Part shown: positions 36,366 through 45,726 of the stretch, piece by piece
Position numbering within the stretch: the first letter of the stretch is position 1
How the letters are laid out: every line of letters starts with the position of its first letter
Source of the DNA: Lutimonas vermicola
GTDB taxonomy: Bacteria > Bacteroidota > Bacteroidia > Flavobacteriales > Flavobacteriaceae
Direction of reading: 5' to 3'
NCBI RefSeq assembly: GCF_038433205.1
Contig: NZ_JBCDNA010000001.1
Coordinates: forward strand, 1,364,001-1,428,000
Length of the DNA: 64,000 bases
The notes under the pieces: generated by a model
The model's database searches: none
What the model saw: only the letters and a program-made list of their open reading frames with translations
What the model was told of the DNA's origin: nothing
Program-made: the position numbers and the translations under genes

Positions 36366-37847
36366 TTATAATTCATTCTTTCTTTTAAATATTCCCCTTG
36401 CCTTTTGCATTATAAAATCCCTTTCTCCCTTTTTTAAGAAAAAATACAAATTTACAATTAAAACAAAACCAACTAATTGCAAATAAATCGGAGTATCTTT
36501 TAAAAACAATAAACTAACGGAACAAAAAAAGGCATACAGCATTATTTTCAAATTCTCCAACTGGATTTTCAATTTGATTTCATATCTCCAAAATAAAAAA
36601 TAGGTAGCTAAAGTCAACAGTGGTATAATTGTGAATTTTGCCATGTAGCCATAAAGACCAATTATTGGAACCAAATAATAAACTAAAAAGAGGCTAATGG
36701 AATTAATTACCAGGCCGAAAATCAAATAACTTTTTAACCTTCCAGTAGCGTAAAACAACTGAGATAAAATGGAACTCCAGATAAAAAATATTAAAGAACC
36801 AAAATGAAAGGGCAGATATTTTGTGGCATCAATAAATTCCATGCTGTAAAAAAAAGGAATTATCCAGTCTCTTATCGAGATTCCAACAATAATAAAAGGC
36901 AGCGCAACAAAAGTGATCAATCTGATCACTCCATTAATAACACCAATTATTTCCTTATCTGTCTTAGATTCGCTGAGCCTGGGATACAAATAAGTATAAA
37001 CAGATGGCAAAATAAAACCTACAAAAAGGCCCGCCCAACTTGTAATTGGTGTATAAACACCTAATTGATTAATTCCCAATTCGTTTACTACGATTGATCT
37101 TGTGGTAATTTCTATAAAAATAAAATAGGTGCCTCCAATTACTCCAACACCCATATATGCCAATAATTGTTTAAAATAGGGTTTGTCGAATATGGCTTTT
37201 CTTATGTCTTTAAAAGTGATGCTATATTTTTTCATGACATTTTTTCTCATTAAAGAATACGTCACAAAAAAAGCTGTTACAAATGATAAAGTAACATAAA
37301 CAACGGCGCCTGGTATTTTAAAAAAATAGATCAAAGGCAAGAAAATTATCAGATTTATGATAATTACAAGTATTTCTGAAATTGCAAAAGATTTAATCTC
37401 TTTAAAAGCCTTTAATGGCGCTCTAGCCGTTGTTGTTAAAATAGTTACTGGAAAGGCGATAAAACCAATCTGGAAATATGTTTTATATTGAATATCCCCA
37501 AAGACATAAAGTGTTATTTCATCTGAAAAATAATATCCTAAGACCGTCATGACTATGGTTAAAGGAATAACCATAAGAATATAGGTCTTAATTATTTTCG
37601 AAATTTTAACTAAATCAAATTCTTTCCCATTCTGCTCCGCAATCAGTTTGACCATTCCATCTGGTAAACTTGATAACGAAATATTTCTTAATTGAGAAAT
37701 TATGTAATGAAGCTGATCAATAATCCCTGCGCCAACCGTACCCAAAAATACCGCGATAAATTTTGCGCGCAGCACACCAACAGTAAATTTCAATACTTTT
37801 GGGCCAGCGAGCATTAAGGTGTTTTTCGCAAGAATTTTTAGTTCCAT
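36366..37847 (-). CDS. Polysaccharide flippase (Wzx-like, MOP superfamily)
   Basis: The 493-residue protein has about fourteen hydrophobic segments and no large loop. The N terminus LAKNTLMLAGPKVLKFTVGV and the segment FLGTVGAGIIDQLHYIISQL are typical of the MATE/MOP flippase fold in Wzx-type exporters; YVTLSFVTAFFVTYSLM and FVGFILPSVYTYLYPRLSE also fit. It probably flips the completed lipid-linked repeat unit to the periplasmic side, where the Wzy-like protein, encoded directly downstream, polymerises it. Confidence 0.88.
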   Translation of the reverse strand: MELKILAKNTLMLAGPKVLKFTVGVLRAKFIAVFLGTVGAGIIDQLHYIISQLRNISLSSLPDGMVKLIAEQNGKEFDLVKISKIIKTYILMVIPLTIVMTVLGYYFSDEITLYVFGDIQYKTYFQIGFIAFPVTILTTTARAPLKAFKEIKSFAISEILVIIINLIIFLPLIYFFKIPGAVVYVTLSFVTAFFVTYSLMRKNVMKKYSITFKDIRKAIFDKPYFKQLLAYMGVGVIGGTYFIFIEITTRSIVVNELGINQLGVYTPITSWAGLFVGFILPSVYTYLYPRLSESKTDKEIIGVINGVIRLITFVALPFIIVGISIRDWIIPFFYSMEFIDATKYLPFHFGSLIFFIWSSILSQLFYATGRLKSYLIFGLVINSISLFLVYYLVPIIGLYGYMAKFTIIPLLTLATYFLFWRYEIKLKIQLENLKIMLYAFFCSVSLLFLKDTPIYLQLVGFVLIVNLYFFLKKGERDFIMQKARGIFKRKNEL

Positions 37848-37877
37848 AAAATCAATGAAATAGCTTACTCATGAATA

Positions 37878-39173
37878 CTATCCTTGCCATTGGAACATTT
37901 CCTCTTGCTTTTTCCATAATCTGTAAATCAGGGTGTCTTCATTACATTCTACGTCGTCAAAAGTCAATATCTGGTCTTTCAAGATGTCTCTTTTCACTCT
38001 AGCACCATTTGCCAACCCTAATGGAAGCAAATTTTCTTTACGACAAATATCCGAGTTATCACAAACACCAAATGTTTTATACCCTCCAATCTCATCAATA
38101 TAATCTCCCTTTTTAAGGTTTATTTTTGCCTTTGTAATTACCTCAACCACCGGTCCTGACTTTGCAGAACAGATATCATCCTTCAAATCAATCATCCTGA
38201 CGATAGATGTTGGGATTTCGAAAAACAAAAGATGGTAAGGAATATAAAAATTATACAACGGACCTTTTCCTAACTTTCCATAGTTCAAGTATTTTATCTT
38301 ATGAGGATCATCTGTTGTGGCATATACAAATACACCTGGTCCAGGTTTGGCACCAACAATAAAATCAACAACACCCCCAAGTCTTCTCAATTCGTCAATA
38401 TCATACAAATGAGTTAGATTATCCACATGCTCATTTGACTCAAATCCATACATACCTCTTTTACCTACTTTCATACCGGTTGCATTGGCAATACAGGCTT
38501 GTTCAAAAGCGACCTTGGTACCATCCGCAAAGTTTGTGGCCATATAAGGTGACATCCCCCATTGTTGTGCAAAATTTGCCTGTGTGTCTGGATTTCTATA
38601 GTGATCAAGCATTCCCTTTATATTACCGCAAACCAAAGGCTCAAAACCCATGTTTTTAACAAACCTGAACAGATTTAAGGTACATCCAGGTTGGTCTCCT
38701 TCAGCAATTGAATATTGAACACCTGCTCCAACGGCCATTTTTTTTAGAATAGGGCCAATTGTTGCATCAAGTTCCGCATTGAAGGATAGGATATTCCGCT
38801 TATTCATAATGGCATCATAGGTTAATTGGGTTGAAAACTCCATGGAACCGGTCATATCCACCAAAAGATCCAGAGCTTCACAATGAATCAAAAGATCAAT
38901 ATTTTGAGTAATACATGAAATTCCTAAATTCAAGGACTCATTTAATTCGTACAGTGTCTCAACTATTTTAAAATTCTCTATACCGGCTACTCGATAACAT
39001 TCAAGTACCTTTTCCAAGTTTCGGCTGTAAGTAACAGCAACTTCCATGCCGGGTGTGTGCTTATAAATCTGATTGATCAATCCCTTGCCCATTTCACCTG
39101 CACCTACAACTCCAACTTTTATGTGATTATTGGTTTCTTCTCTTTTTCTTAAAAACGTATCTACTAACATCAT
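37878..39173 (-). CDS. NAD(P)-dependent oxidoreductase with C-terminal SAF-like domain
   Basis: The 431-residue cytoplasmic protein has a Rossmann N terminus (IKVGVVGAGEMGKGLINQIY) related to homoserine dehydrogenase/DapB-like enzymes, a middle region (SIAEGDQPGCTLNLFRFVKN) and a C-terminal SAF-like domain (LKKGDYIDEIGGYKTFGV). The ATG overlaps the TGA of the epimerase-like gene (ATGA). Members of this family occur in bacterial sugar-biosynthesis clusters but no reaction is firmly known. In this operon with rfbF, rfbG and an RmlC-like epimerase gene it could act on a CDP-linked deoxysugar or supply a linked hydroxy acid (inference). Confidence 0.75.
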   Translation of the reverse strand: MMLVDTFLRKREETNNHIKVGVVGAGEMGKGLINQIYKHTPGMEVAVTYSRNLEKVLECYRVAGIENFKIVETLYELNESLNLGISCITQNIDLLIHCEALDLLVDMTGSMEFSTQLTYDAIMNKRNILSFNAELDATIGPILKKMAVGAGVQYSIAEGDQPGCTLNLFRFVKNMGFEPLVCGNIKGMLDHYRNPDTQANFAQQWGMSPYMATNFADGTKVAFEQACIANATGMKVGKRGMYGFESNEHVDNLTHLYDIDELRRLGGVVDFIVGAKPGPGVFVYATTDDPHKIKYLNYGKLGKGPLYNFYIPYHLLFFEIPTSIVRMIDLKDDICSAKSGPVVEVITKAKINLKKGDYIDEIGGYKTFGVCDNSDICRKENLLPLGLANGARVKRDILKDQILTFDDVECNEDTLIYRLWKKQEEMFQWQG

Positions 39174-39712
39174 TTAATATTTTTTAAACTAAATTTTGGA
39201 TGGTTATTATCCTTATCAGAAATTTCATTTATTTCAATAGGCCATTTTATATTGATATCCGAATCGTTATAATGAATTCCTCCCTCATGCTCAGAACTGT
39301 AAAACTGAGTTACCAAATAATAAACCTCTGAATCATCCTCCAATGTTAGAAATCCATGAGCGAAATTTTCGGGTACATAGATCATTTTGTAATTATTGGC
39401 CGTCAGTTCCACACCACACCATTGTTTAAAGGTAGGAGAATCAGGTCTTAAATCAACAATAACATCGTAAACAGATCCCCTTGTACATCTAACAAATTTA
39501 GTTTCTGCATATTTGCCTTTTTGAAAATGCATACCTCTTAAGGTTCCCTTCTTTTTTGATAAAGACACATTTGACTGTACAATATTCGTCTTTAAATTAT
39601 GATCTTTAAATTCCTTTTCACACCATAATCTTCCAAAAAATCCTCTTTGGTCTTCTATTTTATTAACTTCAATAACAAAAGCACCCTTTAATTCTAAAGC
39701 TGTAAATTTCAA
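39170..39712 (-). CDS. RmlC-like dTDP/CDP-4-keto-sugar 3,5-epimerase
   Basis: The 180-residue cupin-fold enzyme shows RmlC landmarks: DQRGFFGRLWCEKEF, KGTLRGMHFQKGKYAET with the catalytic His, and IYVPENFAHGFLTLEDDSEV with the second conserved His. The length is normal for the family. RmlC normally acts on dTDP-4-keto-6-deoxyglucose, but here no rmlA, rmlB or rmlD is adjacent; the upstream genes make CDP-4-keto-6-deoxyglucose, so the substrate is probably the CDP sugar. It starts 2 bp after the rfbG stop and overlaps the next gene by 4 bp. Confidence 0.85.
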   Translation of the reverse strand: MKFTALELKGAFVIEVNKIEDQRGFFGRLWCEKEFKDHNLKTNIVQSNVSLSKKKGTLRGMHFQKGKYAETKFVRCTRGSVYDVIVDLRPDSPTFKQWCGVELTANNYKMIYVPENFAHGFLTLEDDSEVYYLVTQFYSSEHEGGIHYNDSDINIKWPIEINEISDKDNNHPKFSLKNIK

Positions 39713-39714
39713 GT

Positions 39715-40815
39715 CTAATTATTTAAATTTTCAAAAAATGTATCTGAATATCTATCAATTTGTTTATTGGTAACTTCTACTGCCAATTCAGGGTCTTCAG
39801 ACACCAATTTATACCATGAAATAGTATTTTCTATCGTCTCTTTAAAATTCCAAACTGGACTCCATCCGAGAATTTGTGTTGCCTTATCAATGTTCAAGTT
39901 TAAGAGAAAAGCTTCATGAAAAGCATCTTCTTTTATGTAATTCCAATTGCCTTTCCAATGTGTTAAAACTTCATTCACCAAGGCTTCTACAGTCTTATTG
40001 GATGCACCATAAGGACCAAAATTAAAGGCGCTGCAAACATTTTCCAGGTTCGACCCATCCTTGACCAATAATGATCTTCCCAATAACAAATAACCTCCTA
40101 AAGATTCTAAGACGTGTTGCCAGGGCCTGGTTGATAAGGGGTTTCTAACCTGAATTTCCTTTTCATCCTGTAAGGCTCGGATACAATCTGGAATAATACG
40201 GTCTTTGGCCCAGTCTCCTCCACCAATGACATTCCCCGCTCTAGCCGATGACAATTTGACTTTATGCCTGGAATAATCCTTTGGATTGAAGAATGATCGC
40301 CTCCATGATGAAACAACAATTTCCGCTGCTCCCTTGCTCGCAGAATAAGGATCATATCCTCCTAATGCATCATTTTCACGATAACCAAAAATCCATTCTT
40401 TATTCTCATAACACTTATCCGACGTTATGACAACTATATTAGTCTCAAATCCAAGTTGTCTGACAGCCTCCAAAACATTCATTGTTCCGTTAACATTTGT
40501 TTCCCAGGTATAAACCGGATCTAAATATGAATCTCTTACCAAAGGTTGGGCGGCAAGGTGAAAAATTATGTCCGGTTCAGTGGAACGAATATAATCTTTT
40601 AAAGCATCGAAATTTCTGATATCATCTATCTTACTACTGATTTTATCTTTTAAACCCAGTTGCTCATGCAAACTAGGGCTTGTTGAAGGCTCAAGGGCAT
40701 AGCCATAAACATCAGCATTGAGCTTCAATAACCATTGACTCAACCAACTTCCTTTAAATCCAGTATGTCCGGTGACAAGGACTTTTTTATCCTTGTAGCA
40801 TTCAAAGTTTATCAT
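39715..40815 (-). CDS. rfbG: CDP-glucose 4,6-dehydratase
   Basis: The 366-residue short-chain dehydrogenase/reductase-type enzyme converts CDP-glucose to CDP-4-keto-6-deoxyglucose using bound NAD. The NAD-binding start is KVLVTGHTGFKGSWLSQWL; the SDR catalytic motif is YDPYSASKGAAE; RAGNVIGGGDWAKDRIIPD and STRPWQHVLESLGGYL are characteristic of RfbG. The length matches the family. It follows rfbF by 9 bp. Together they commit glucose-1-phosphate to a CDP-deoxysugar. Confidence 0.95.
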   Translation of the reverse strand: MINFECYKDKKVLVTGHTGFKGSWLSQWLLKLNADVYGYALEPSTSPSLHEQLGLKDKISSKIDDIRNFDALKDYIRSTEPDIIFHLAAQPLVRDSYLDPVYTWETNVNGTMNVLEAVRQLGFETNIVVITSDKCYENKEWIFGYRENDALGGYDPYSASKGAAEIVVSSWRRSFFNPKDYSRHKVKLSSARAGNVIGGGDWAKDRIIPDCIRALQDEKEIQVRNPLSTRPWQHVLESLGGYLLLGRSLLVKDGSNLENVCSAFNFGPYGASNKTVEALVNEVLTHWKGNWNYIKEDAFHEAFLLNLNIDKATQILGWSPVWNFKETIENTISWYKLVSEDPELAVEVTNKQIDRYSDTFFENLNN

Positions 40816-40824
40816 ATATATTTT

Positions 40825-41610
40825 TTATGACCATTTTTTCCATGGCGGTGAACCTTCCTTCCAAATACTCTCTAATACTGTCCTGTCTCTTAATGAATCC
40901 ATACTTTGCCAATACCCTTCATGTTTAAAAGCATTCAGTTGATTTTCTTTTGCTAAGTCTTCCATGGGTTCCCTTTCCCACGTAGTGTCATCACCTTCAA
41001 TATAATCAAATATTTCAGGTTCCAAAACAAAAAAACCACCATTTATCCAGGCTGTATCATGGCCATCTCCTTGTGGTTTCTCTCTGAAGCGCGCTATTTT
41101 ATTGTTCTTATCTTCTAGATTGAATGCCCCATATCTTCCAGGTTGCTGAACTGCGGTAAGCGTTGCATAAGATTTCTGCTTCTTATGAAATTCCAATAAC
41201 TCTTCGAAATTAACATCACTGACACCATCTCCATAGGTCAAAAAGAATGTTTCATTTCCGACATAATCTTTAATTCGCTTAATTCTGCCTCCGGTCATAC
41301 TATTTTCACCTGTATCGATCAAGGTAACTTTCCATGGTTCAATATTATTCTTATGGATCCTCATTTCATTATTTTTGATATCAAACGTCACGTCAGAATG
41401 TCTTAAAAAATAATTTGCAAAAAATTCCTTAATCATATATCCTTTATAACCACAACAAATAATGAAATCATTGTGACCATAATGAGAATACATTTTCATG
41501 ATATGCCATAATATCGGTTTTCCCCCTATCTCAACTAATGGTTTGGGCCTAACTCCGGTCTCTTCGCTTAATCGGGTTCCAAATCCTCCCGCAAGAATTA
41601 CTGTTTTCAT
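40825..41610 (-). CDS. rfbF: Glucose-1-phosphate cytidylyltransferase
   Basis: The ATG at 41610 gives 261 residues starting MKTVILAGGFGTRLSEETGV, the normal start; the longer frame to 41715 would overlap the upstream dehydrogenase gene and has no matching sequence. RfbF makes CDP-glucose from CTP and glucose-1-phosphate. Family segments include RPKPLVEIGGKPILWHIMKM, FFLTYGDGVSDV and TAWINGGFFVLEPEIFDYIE. It is the first enzyme of the CDP-sugar branch whose next gene is rfbG. Confidence 0.95.
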   Translation of the reverse strand: MKTVILAGGFGTRLSEETGVRPKPLVEIGGKPILWHIMKMYSHYGHNDFIICCGYKGYMIKEFFANYFLRHSDVTFDIKNNEMRIHKNNIEPWKVTLIDTGENSMTGGRIKRIKDYVGNETFFLTYGDGVSDVNFEELLEFHKKQKSYATLTAVQQPGRYGAFNLEDKNNKIARFREKPQGDGHDTAWINGGFFVLEPEIFDYIEGDDTTWEREPMEDLAKENQLNAFKHEGYWQSMDSLRDRTVLESIWKEGSPPWKKWS

Positions 41611-41644
41611 AAACTGTTTATAATTGGTTATCGTATTTATATTT

Positions 41645-42625
41645 TTAATATGAACTGCTCCCGCTTTTAAAGGGATGATTCGGCAATGGCAGCTTTGCCA
41701 GCGGATGATAATCACCTTCCATTGGAGATAATTCAGCTACCCGGATGTCATGAACGATTTCTATGGATTGTCTCGCTTCCTCTAATCCAAATCCTTTCCC
41801 GGCAACTATATTTTCATAACTTGCTGTATGAAGGTCAAAAAAACCATCACTAAATTCAATTTCGTCACCATCTACCGTAATTGAACGGTATGTTCTTTGC
41901 CCCTTAGCTTTGATCTCTTTCGGCAATACATCATAATTAATTGACAAGAACCACCTGACCCTTGCCTTTTCAAATTCTAATATGCCTGAGGCCCTGTCAT
42001 GCTTGTGCAAATGTACCTTATTTGATTTAACCCCTCCAAAAACCCATGAAAGCATGTCATAAAAATGGATTCCTATATTAGAAGCAATTCCTCCTGATTT
42101 TGTGACATCACCCTTCCACGAAGTATAATACCAGTTTCCTCGAGAAGTCAAGTAAGTAAGGTCAACATCATAAATTTTATCTTTGGGTCCTTTATCAATT
42201 TTTTCTTTCAACGCAATAATACTTGGATGAAGGCGTAATTGAAGAATGGTATTTACGGTTTTATCATATTCATTTTCAATGTCTTTCAAGGCATCCAGAT
42301 TCCATGGATTCAACACCAATGGCTTCTCGCATATTGCATGCGCACCACTTCTTAATGCCATACGGATATGTGAGTCATGCAGATAATTTGGGGTACAAAT
42401 ACTAATGTAATCCAATTGAACATTTTTTCTCCTTAGTTTTTCAACATGCCGATCGAATCTTTCAAATTCAACAAAGAATGAAGCATCAGGGAAATAACTA
42501 TCCATAATTCCGACGCTGTCAAATTTATCCAGGGCAACCAATAATTGATTATTTGTGTCTTTAATGGCTCGCAGATGTCTAACAGCAACGTAGCCTCCTA
42601 CTCCGATCAGGGCAAAATTTTTCAT
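41645..42625 (-). CDS. Gfo/Idh/MocA-family sugar dehydrogenase (WlbA/WbpB-like)
   Basis: The 326-residue cytoplasmic NAD(P)-dependent enzyme begins MKNFALIGVGGYVAVRHLRA (Rossmann GxGxxxxxRH) and has the family motif HAICEKPLVLNPWNLDAL. KSGGIASNIGIHFYDMLSWV is the substrate-side helix with the conserved His typical of WlbA/WbpB, which oxidise UDP-N-acetylglucosamine-derived uronic acids at C3 to give diacetamido uronic acid precursors. No WlbB-E partners are visible here, so another sugar substrate is possible. It is the first gene of the polysaccharide locus in the direction of transcription. Confidence 0.85.
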   Translation of the reverse strand: MKNFALIGVGGYVAVRHLRAIKDTNNQLLVALDKFDSVGIMDSYFPDASFFVEFERFDRHVEKLRRKNVQLDYISICTPNYLHDSHIRMALRSGAHAICEKPLVLNPWNLDALKDIENEYDKTVNTILQLRLHPSIIALKEKIDKGPKDKIYDVDLTYLTSRGNWYYTSWKGDVTKSGGIASNIGIHFYDMLSWVFGGVKSNKVHLHKHDRASGILEFEKARVRWFLSINYDVLPKEIKAKGQRTYRSITVDGDEIEFSDGFFDLHTASYENIVAGKGFGLEEARQSIEIVHDIRVAELSPMEGDYHPLAKLPLPNHPFKSGSSSY

Positions 42626-42714
42626 GGTTTATAATTTATTCAAATATCGTTATTTTTATTTCTAAAATTCTACGGCTCCGCTATTCTCAGTCACATTTTG
42701 ATTGTAACAAAGTT

Positions 42715-42722
42715 CAAAGTTA
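42715..42722 (-). promoter_or_regulatory. Candidate -7 box for the polysaccharide locus
   Basis: TAACTTTG on the minus strand matches TAnnTTTG and would give a leader of roughly 80 nt before the ATG at 42625. The -33 region is unclear, so the call is tentative. Confidence 0.3.
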
Positions 42723-42937
42723 AAGCCACTCTTAATCTTCTGAAAAAGAGGCTTATATTAACCTAAAATTTCCCTGTAATAATATAAATCGACCCTGAAA
42801 TTTACCATCTATTTATTTACTAAATAAGTGATAGGCTAAGGTCAATCGAATTCGTGTAGAATCGAAAAACAATGTAATCTCAAAATTTTAAATGCAGTGT
42901 TTTTCATAGGGGAAAATATTAAGCTATTTTATATAAG

Positions 42938-42952
42938 ATTGTAACTTACAAT
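42938..42952. promoter_or_regulatory. 15-bp palindrome ATTGTAA-C-TTACAAT
   Basis: A perfect 7-bp inverted repeat around one central base looks like a dimeric regulator site. Part of it plus flank (TTACAATATTAT, 42946-42957) recurs in inverted orientation at 45869-45880, upstream of the beta-helix gene. Confidence 0.35.
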
Positions 42953-43146
42953 ATTATTTAATTAATGATATAACGCTTGATTTTTGGGTAAATTGTAACA
43001 GATGAAATCATTATTTTACGAATCCAAAAAATCTGCTTAATCCATTAATTAAATCTATACATTTTAACTATTTTACGAAAGAAAAGAATTTATTTTTCCG
43101 TTTTTTTTATGACAGAAATTAATGTGTTCTTTAACGTTTAATTTCG

Positions 43147-45726
43147 CTAGATCAACACTACTTTCTTAACCTCATTTTGAGTTGAATTCATAAACCTAAC
43201 AAAGTAAATACCTTTTGTATAAATAGAAAGGTCCAATCGTTTTGAAAATCTAGTGTTTTCAGAATTTGTTTTGTCGTTATATAGAATCTGACCATTTGAA
43301 TTGATTAAATGAATATTTAGGTCAGGATGGGTATTGTTCGACTCAAGTTTTAGGATTCCTGTAGTCGGATTTGGATATACTTGAATTTCTAATGGTTTTG
43401 GCTCTTCAACTAAACTAACACCTTCACTGGCATCATCTTTTACCTCACTCCCATCAGAGACTTGTGAATTAACCGTAACCAAAACCTCATCAATATCTTT
43501 ACAACCGTTTTTATCTACTGTTACTGTATAAGCTGTTGTAGCTTTAGGATCTACGGTAATACTCGATGTGGTCTCTCCATTACTCCATAAATATGTGTCT
43601 CCGCCTGTAGCAATTAATGTTACTTCATCTCCCTGGGCAATAGCTACATCCATACCTGCATTTGCTATTACTTCATGAACAGTTACTATTACCTGATCCT
43701 TATCCGAGGTATTCCCATCAGATACTATCACTTCAAAAGTTGTTGTTTCAGTTGGACTTACCTCAATAGACTGAGTAGTCTCTCCGTTACTCCACGCATA
43801 ATGTCCCCCACCGCTTGCTGTAATGGTTACTGTTTCTCCTTTACAGATTGCCCTATCATCTCCTGCGTTGGCGCGAAGTGAACTTGTTGAATTATCGTAA
43901 TATTCAAAAGCACCTATATCCGAACTTTTCCCTTGTCGTCTTGAATTTCTATAAAAATCTGATTTAACTTGATTAATTCTTTTACCCTTATCTATTAAGG
44001 GACTAGACGATTTAAGCCTGAAATCTAATTTAGGCAAATTCTCAAATTCAGGATCCTTAGATAAGTTACCTTCCCCACTCTCGGCTTTATTACTCCAAAA
44101 AGATTTATTAATACTATAAAAGTTAGAATATGAAAAATCGAACGTATAAGCATTACTGTTCTTGTGAAATTCACTTTTTATTTCATTCATTATAGAGTTA
44201 ATTATTGCATTATTCTGACTTTTTTCATTAGCCTCAAAGAGGAACATTGATCCAGCAGCATTAAATATACAATTAGCGATTAGATTATTCTTTGGCACCC
44301 TGTTTTGACCGTCTAAATCTTCAATAACTTGTATATTAACCGAATTATCATTGAATATACAGTTTCTAATCAGGTTATTATTACCAGCATCCTTGGCGTC
44401 AGGATCTTCTGTGCTCCCTAAAAATTTAATGCCATACGATTTATTTTCGACGAATATTCTTTCAAAAACACTATTTTGAGCGCTTGTGATTTGTATACCC
44501 TTGCCATAATTTGATCCTTCGTTTGTAATAAATAAATCTTTGTAAACATTATTTCTACTGCCGCTATGTCTGGCTTCGAGCGACATACCAACATTTCTAA
44601 TGATTGAATTCTCAACCAAACTATATCCAATCTCTCGTCCTTGCGCCTTCAAACTTATTCCATGGCCTGGATGTGTATCACTTAAATCTCTCAACACTTC
44701 GCAATTTCTAATAATATGTTCTCCTATGCCTACATTTCCTCCAACAATGACAATATAATAATCCATGTTTGGCTTCCCTTTAGAAGTTGCATAAACGTTT
44801 TCAATTAAATGTCTAGCCCCAGTCATATAAATGCCATTATGAGAGCCATTTGAAACATAAGAATTGATAACTCTATTTTGAACTGATTTATAATATGGAA
44901 AGTTATTAATATTCGTTTTCCCACCCCGCACGTACACATTATCAACAATACAGTAGCTCGATTTGGCTATATCAACACTATTATTATAACCCTCAACCTG
45001 AAGATTTCTTATAATAATGTACTTTTTGTCAATTGCTCCAAATCCACTCCCATTTTTACTGCTTGTATGGATAAAAGGCATTTCAGTCGATATAAATTCA
45101 GTGTTCTGATTTCTGTTCAATGTAGGTCTATCTCCAGGATTTTCTTTATAGCCAATGAATTTAATCGGATTTGAAGCAGTTCCACTATATTTGACAGATA
45201 TTGTTTCATCTCCATAATCACCTGCCTTTATGTAAACCATATCTCCTGCTGTCGCCTGAGAAGCGGCATAGGCAATAGTTCTCCATGGATTTGAAATATT
45301 AGTTCCAGCACTATTATTATTACCATCAGTACTTACAAAATATGTATTCCCCTTTCCTTCAGGTTCAGAAATATTGTTGTCAATATATTCTAAATTAAAT
45401 TCCATAAGTGGTATTGAATTATCATTTATCAAATCACTACCCCCTTCATACCTAATTGTATTGTTGTCCCAAAAAGTAAAAGGCCTTGAAACTGAAAAAT
45501 AATGACCCGTTGTTTGACCTGCATTAATTTTTATTCCAATAATCGTATTCCCTGTCAATATAAAACCTGTAACATTTGATCCTATAATTGGTTCGCTACT
45601 ATCAAAATAAACTCTTGCTCGTTGGTCATCCTCAATCGTGAAATTGGTTATAATTGGCGGAATATTTTGAGCAATACTTTTTAGAGAAAAAAGTGTTAGA
45701 CATATTACAATTATTTTAATCTTCAT
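43147..45726 (-). CDS. T9SS type A secreted parallel beta-helix protein with two Ig/PKD-like repeats
   Basis: The 859-residue protein has a signal peptide (MKIKIIVICLTLFSLKSIAQ). Residues about 21-130 are an SwmB-like beta-sandwich (ARVYFDSSEPIIGSNVTGFI). Residues about 130-620 form a right-handed parallel beta-helix with a DUF1565-like start (GNTYFVSTDGNNNSAGTNIS, GDMVYIKAGDYGDETI) and HPGHGISLKAQGREIGYSLV. Two repeats of about 70 residues with GGxYxWSNGETT follow. The end is a type A T9SS signal: VYPNPTTGILKLESN then KGIYFVRFMNSTQNEVKKV. The fold is shared by polysaccharide lyases, epimerases and adhesins; the catalytic residues cannot be named. It is a paralog of the protein encoded at 45956. 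Confidence 0.87.
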   Translation of the reverse strand: MKIKIIVICLTLFSLKSIAQNIPPIITNFTIEDDQRARVYFDSSEPIIGSNVTGFILTGNTIIGIKINAGQTTGHYFSVSRPFTFWDNNTIRYEGGSDLINDNSIPLMEFNLEYIDNNISEPEGKGNTYFVSTDGNNNSAGTNISNPWRTIAYAASQATAGDMVYIKAGDYGDETISVKYSGTASNPIKFIGYKENPGDRPTLNRNQNTEFISTEMPFIHTSSKNGSGFGAIDKKYIIIRNLQVEGYNNSVDIAKSSYCIVDNVYVRGGKTNINNFPYYKSVQNRVINSYVSNGSHNGIYMTGARHLIENVYATSKGKPNMDYYIVIVGGNVGIGEHIIRNCEVLRDLSDTHPGHGISLKAQGREIGYSLVENSIIRNVGMSLEARHSGSRNNVYKDLFITNEGSNYGKGIQITSAQNSVFERIFVENKSYGIKFLGSTEDPDAKDAGNNNLIRNCIFNDNSVNIQVIEDLDGQNRVPKNNLIANCIFNAAGSMFLFEANEKSQNNAIINSIMNEIKSEFHKNSNAYTFDFSYSNFYSINKSFWSNKAESGEGNLSKDPEFENLPKLDFRLKSSSPLIDKGKRINQVKSDFYRNSRRQGKSSDIGAFEYYDNSTSSLRANAGDDRAICKGETVTITASGGGHYAWSNGETTQSIEVSPTETTTFEVIVSDGNTSDKDQVIVTVHEVIANAGMDVAIAQGDEVTLIATGGDTYLWSNGETTSSITVDPKATTAYTVTVDKNGCKDIDEVLVTVNSQVSDGSEVKDDASEGVSLVEEPKPLEIQVYPNPTTGILKLESNNTHPDLNIHLINSNGQILYNDKTNSENTRFSKRLDLSIYTKGIYFVRFMNSTQNEVKKVVLI

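Larger units (their letters stand above)
42626..43146. other. Long intergenic region upstream of the polysaccharide locus
   Basis: This 521-bp region is AT-rich and has no gene. It contains a perfect minus-strand -7 box TAACTTTG (42715-42722) placed well for the sugar dehydrogenase gene, a 15-bp palindrome at 42938-42952, and an imperfect hairpin formed by AAGCC.CTCTT and AAGAGGCTT at about 42723-42753. No terminator for the beta-helix gene ending at 43147 was recognised. Confidence 0.6.

Noticed and set aside
41611..41715. N-terminal extension of rfbF
   Set aside because: It overlaps the dehydrogenase gene by about 70 bp, and the family start MKTVILAGGFGTRL is at 41610.
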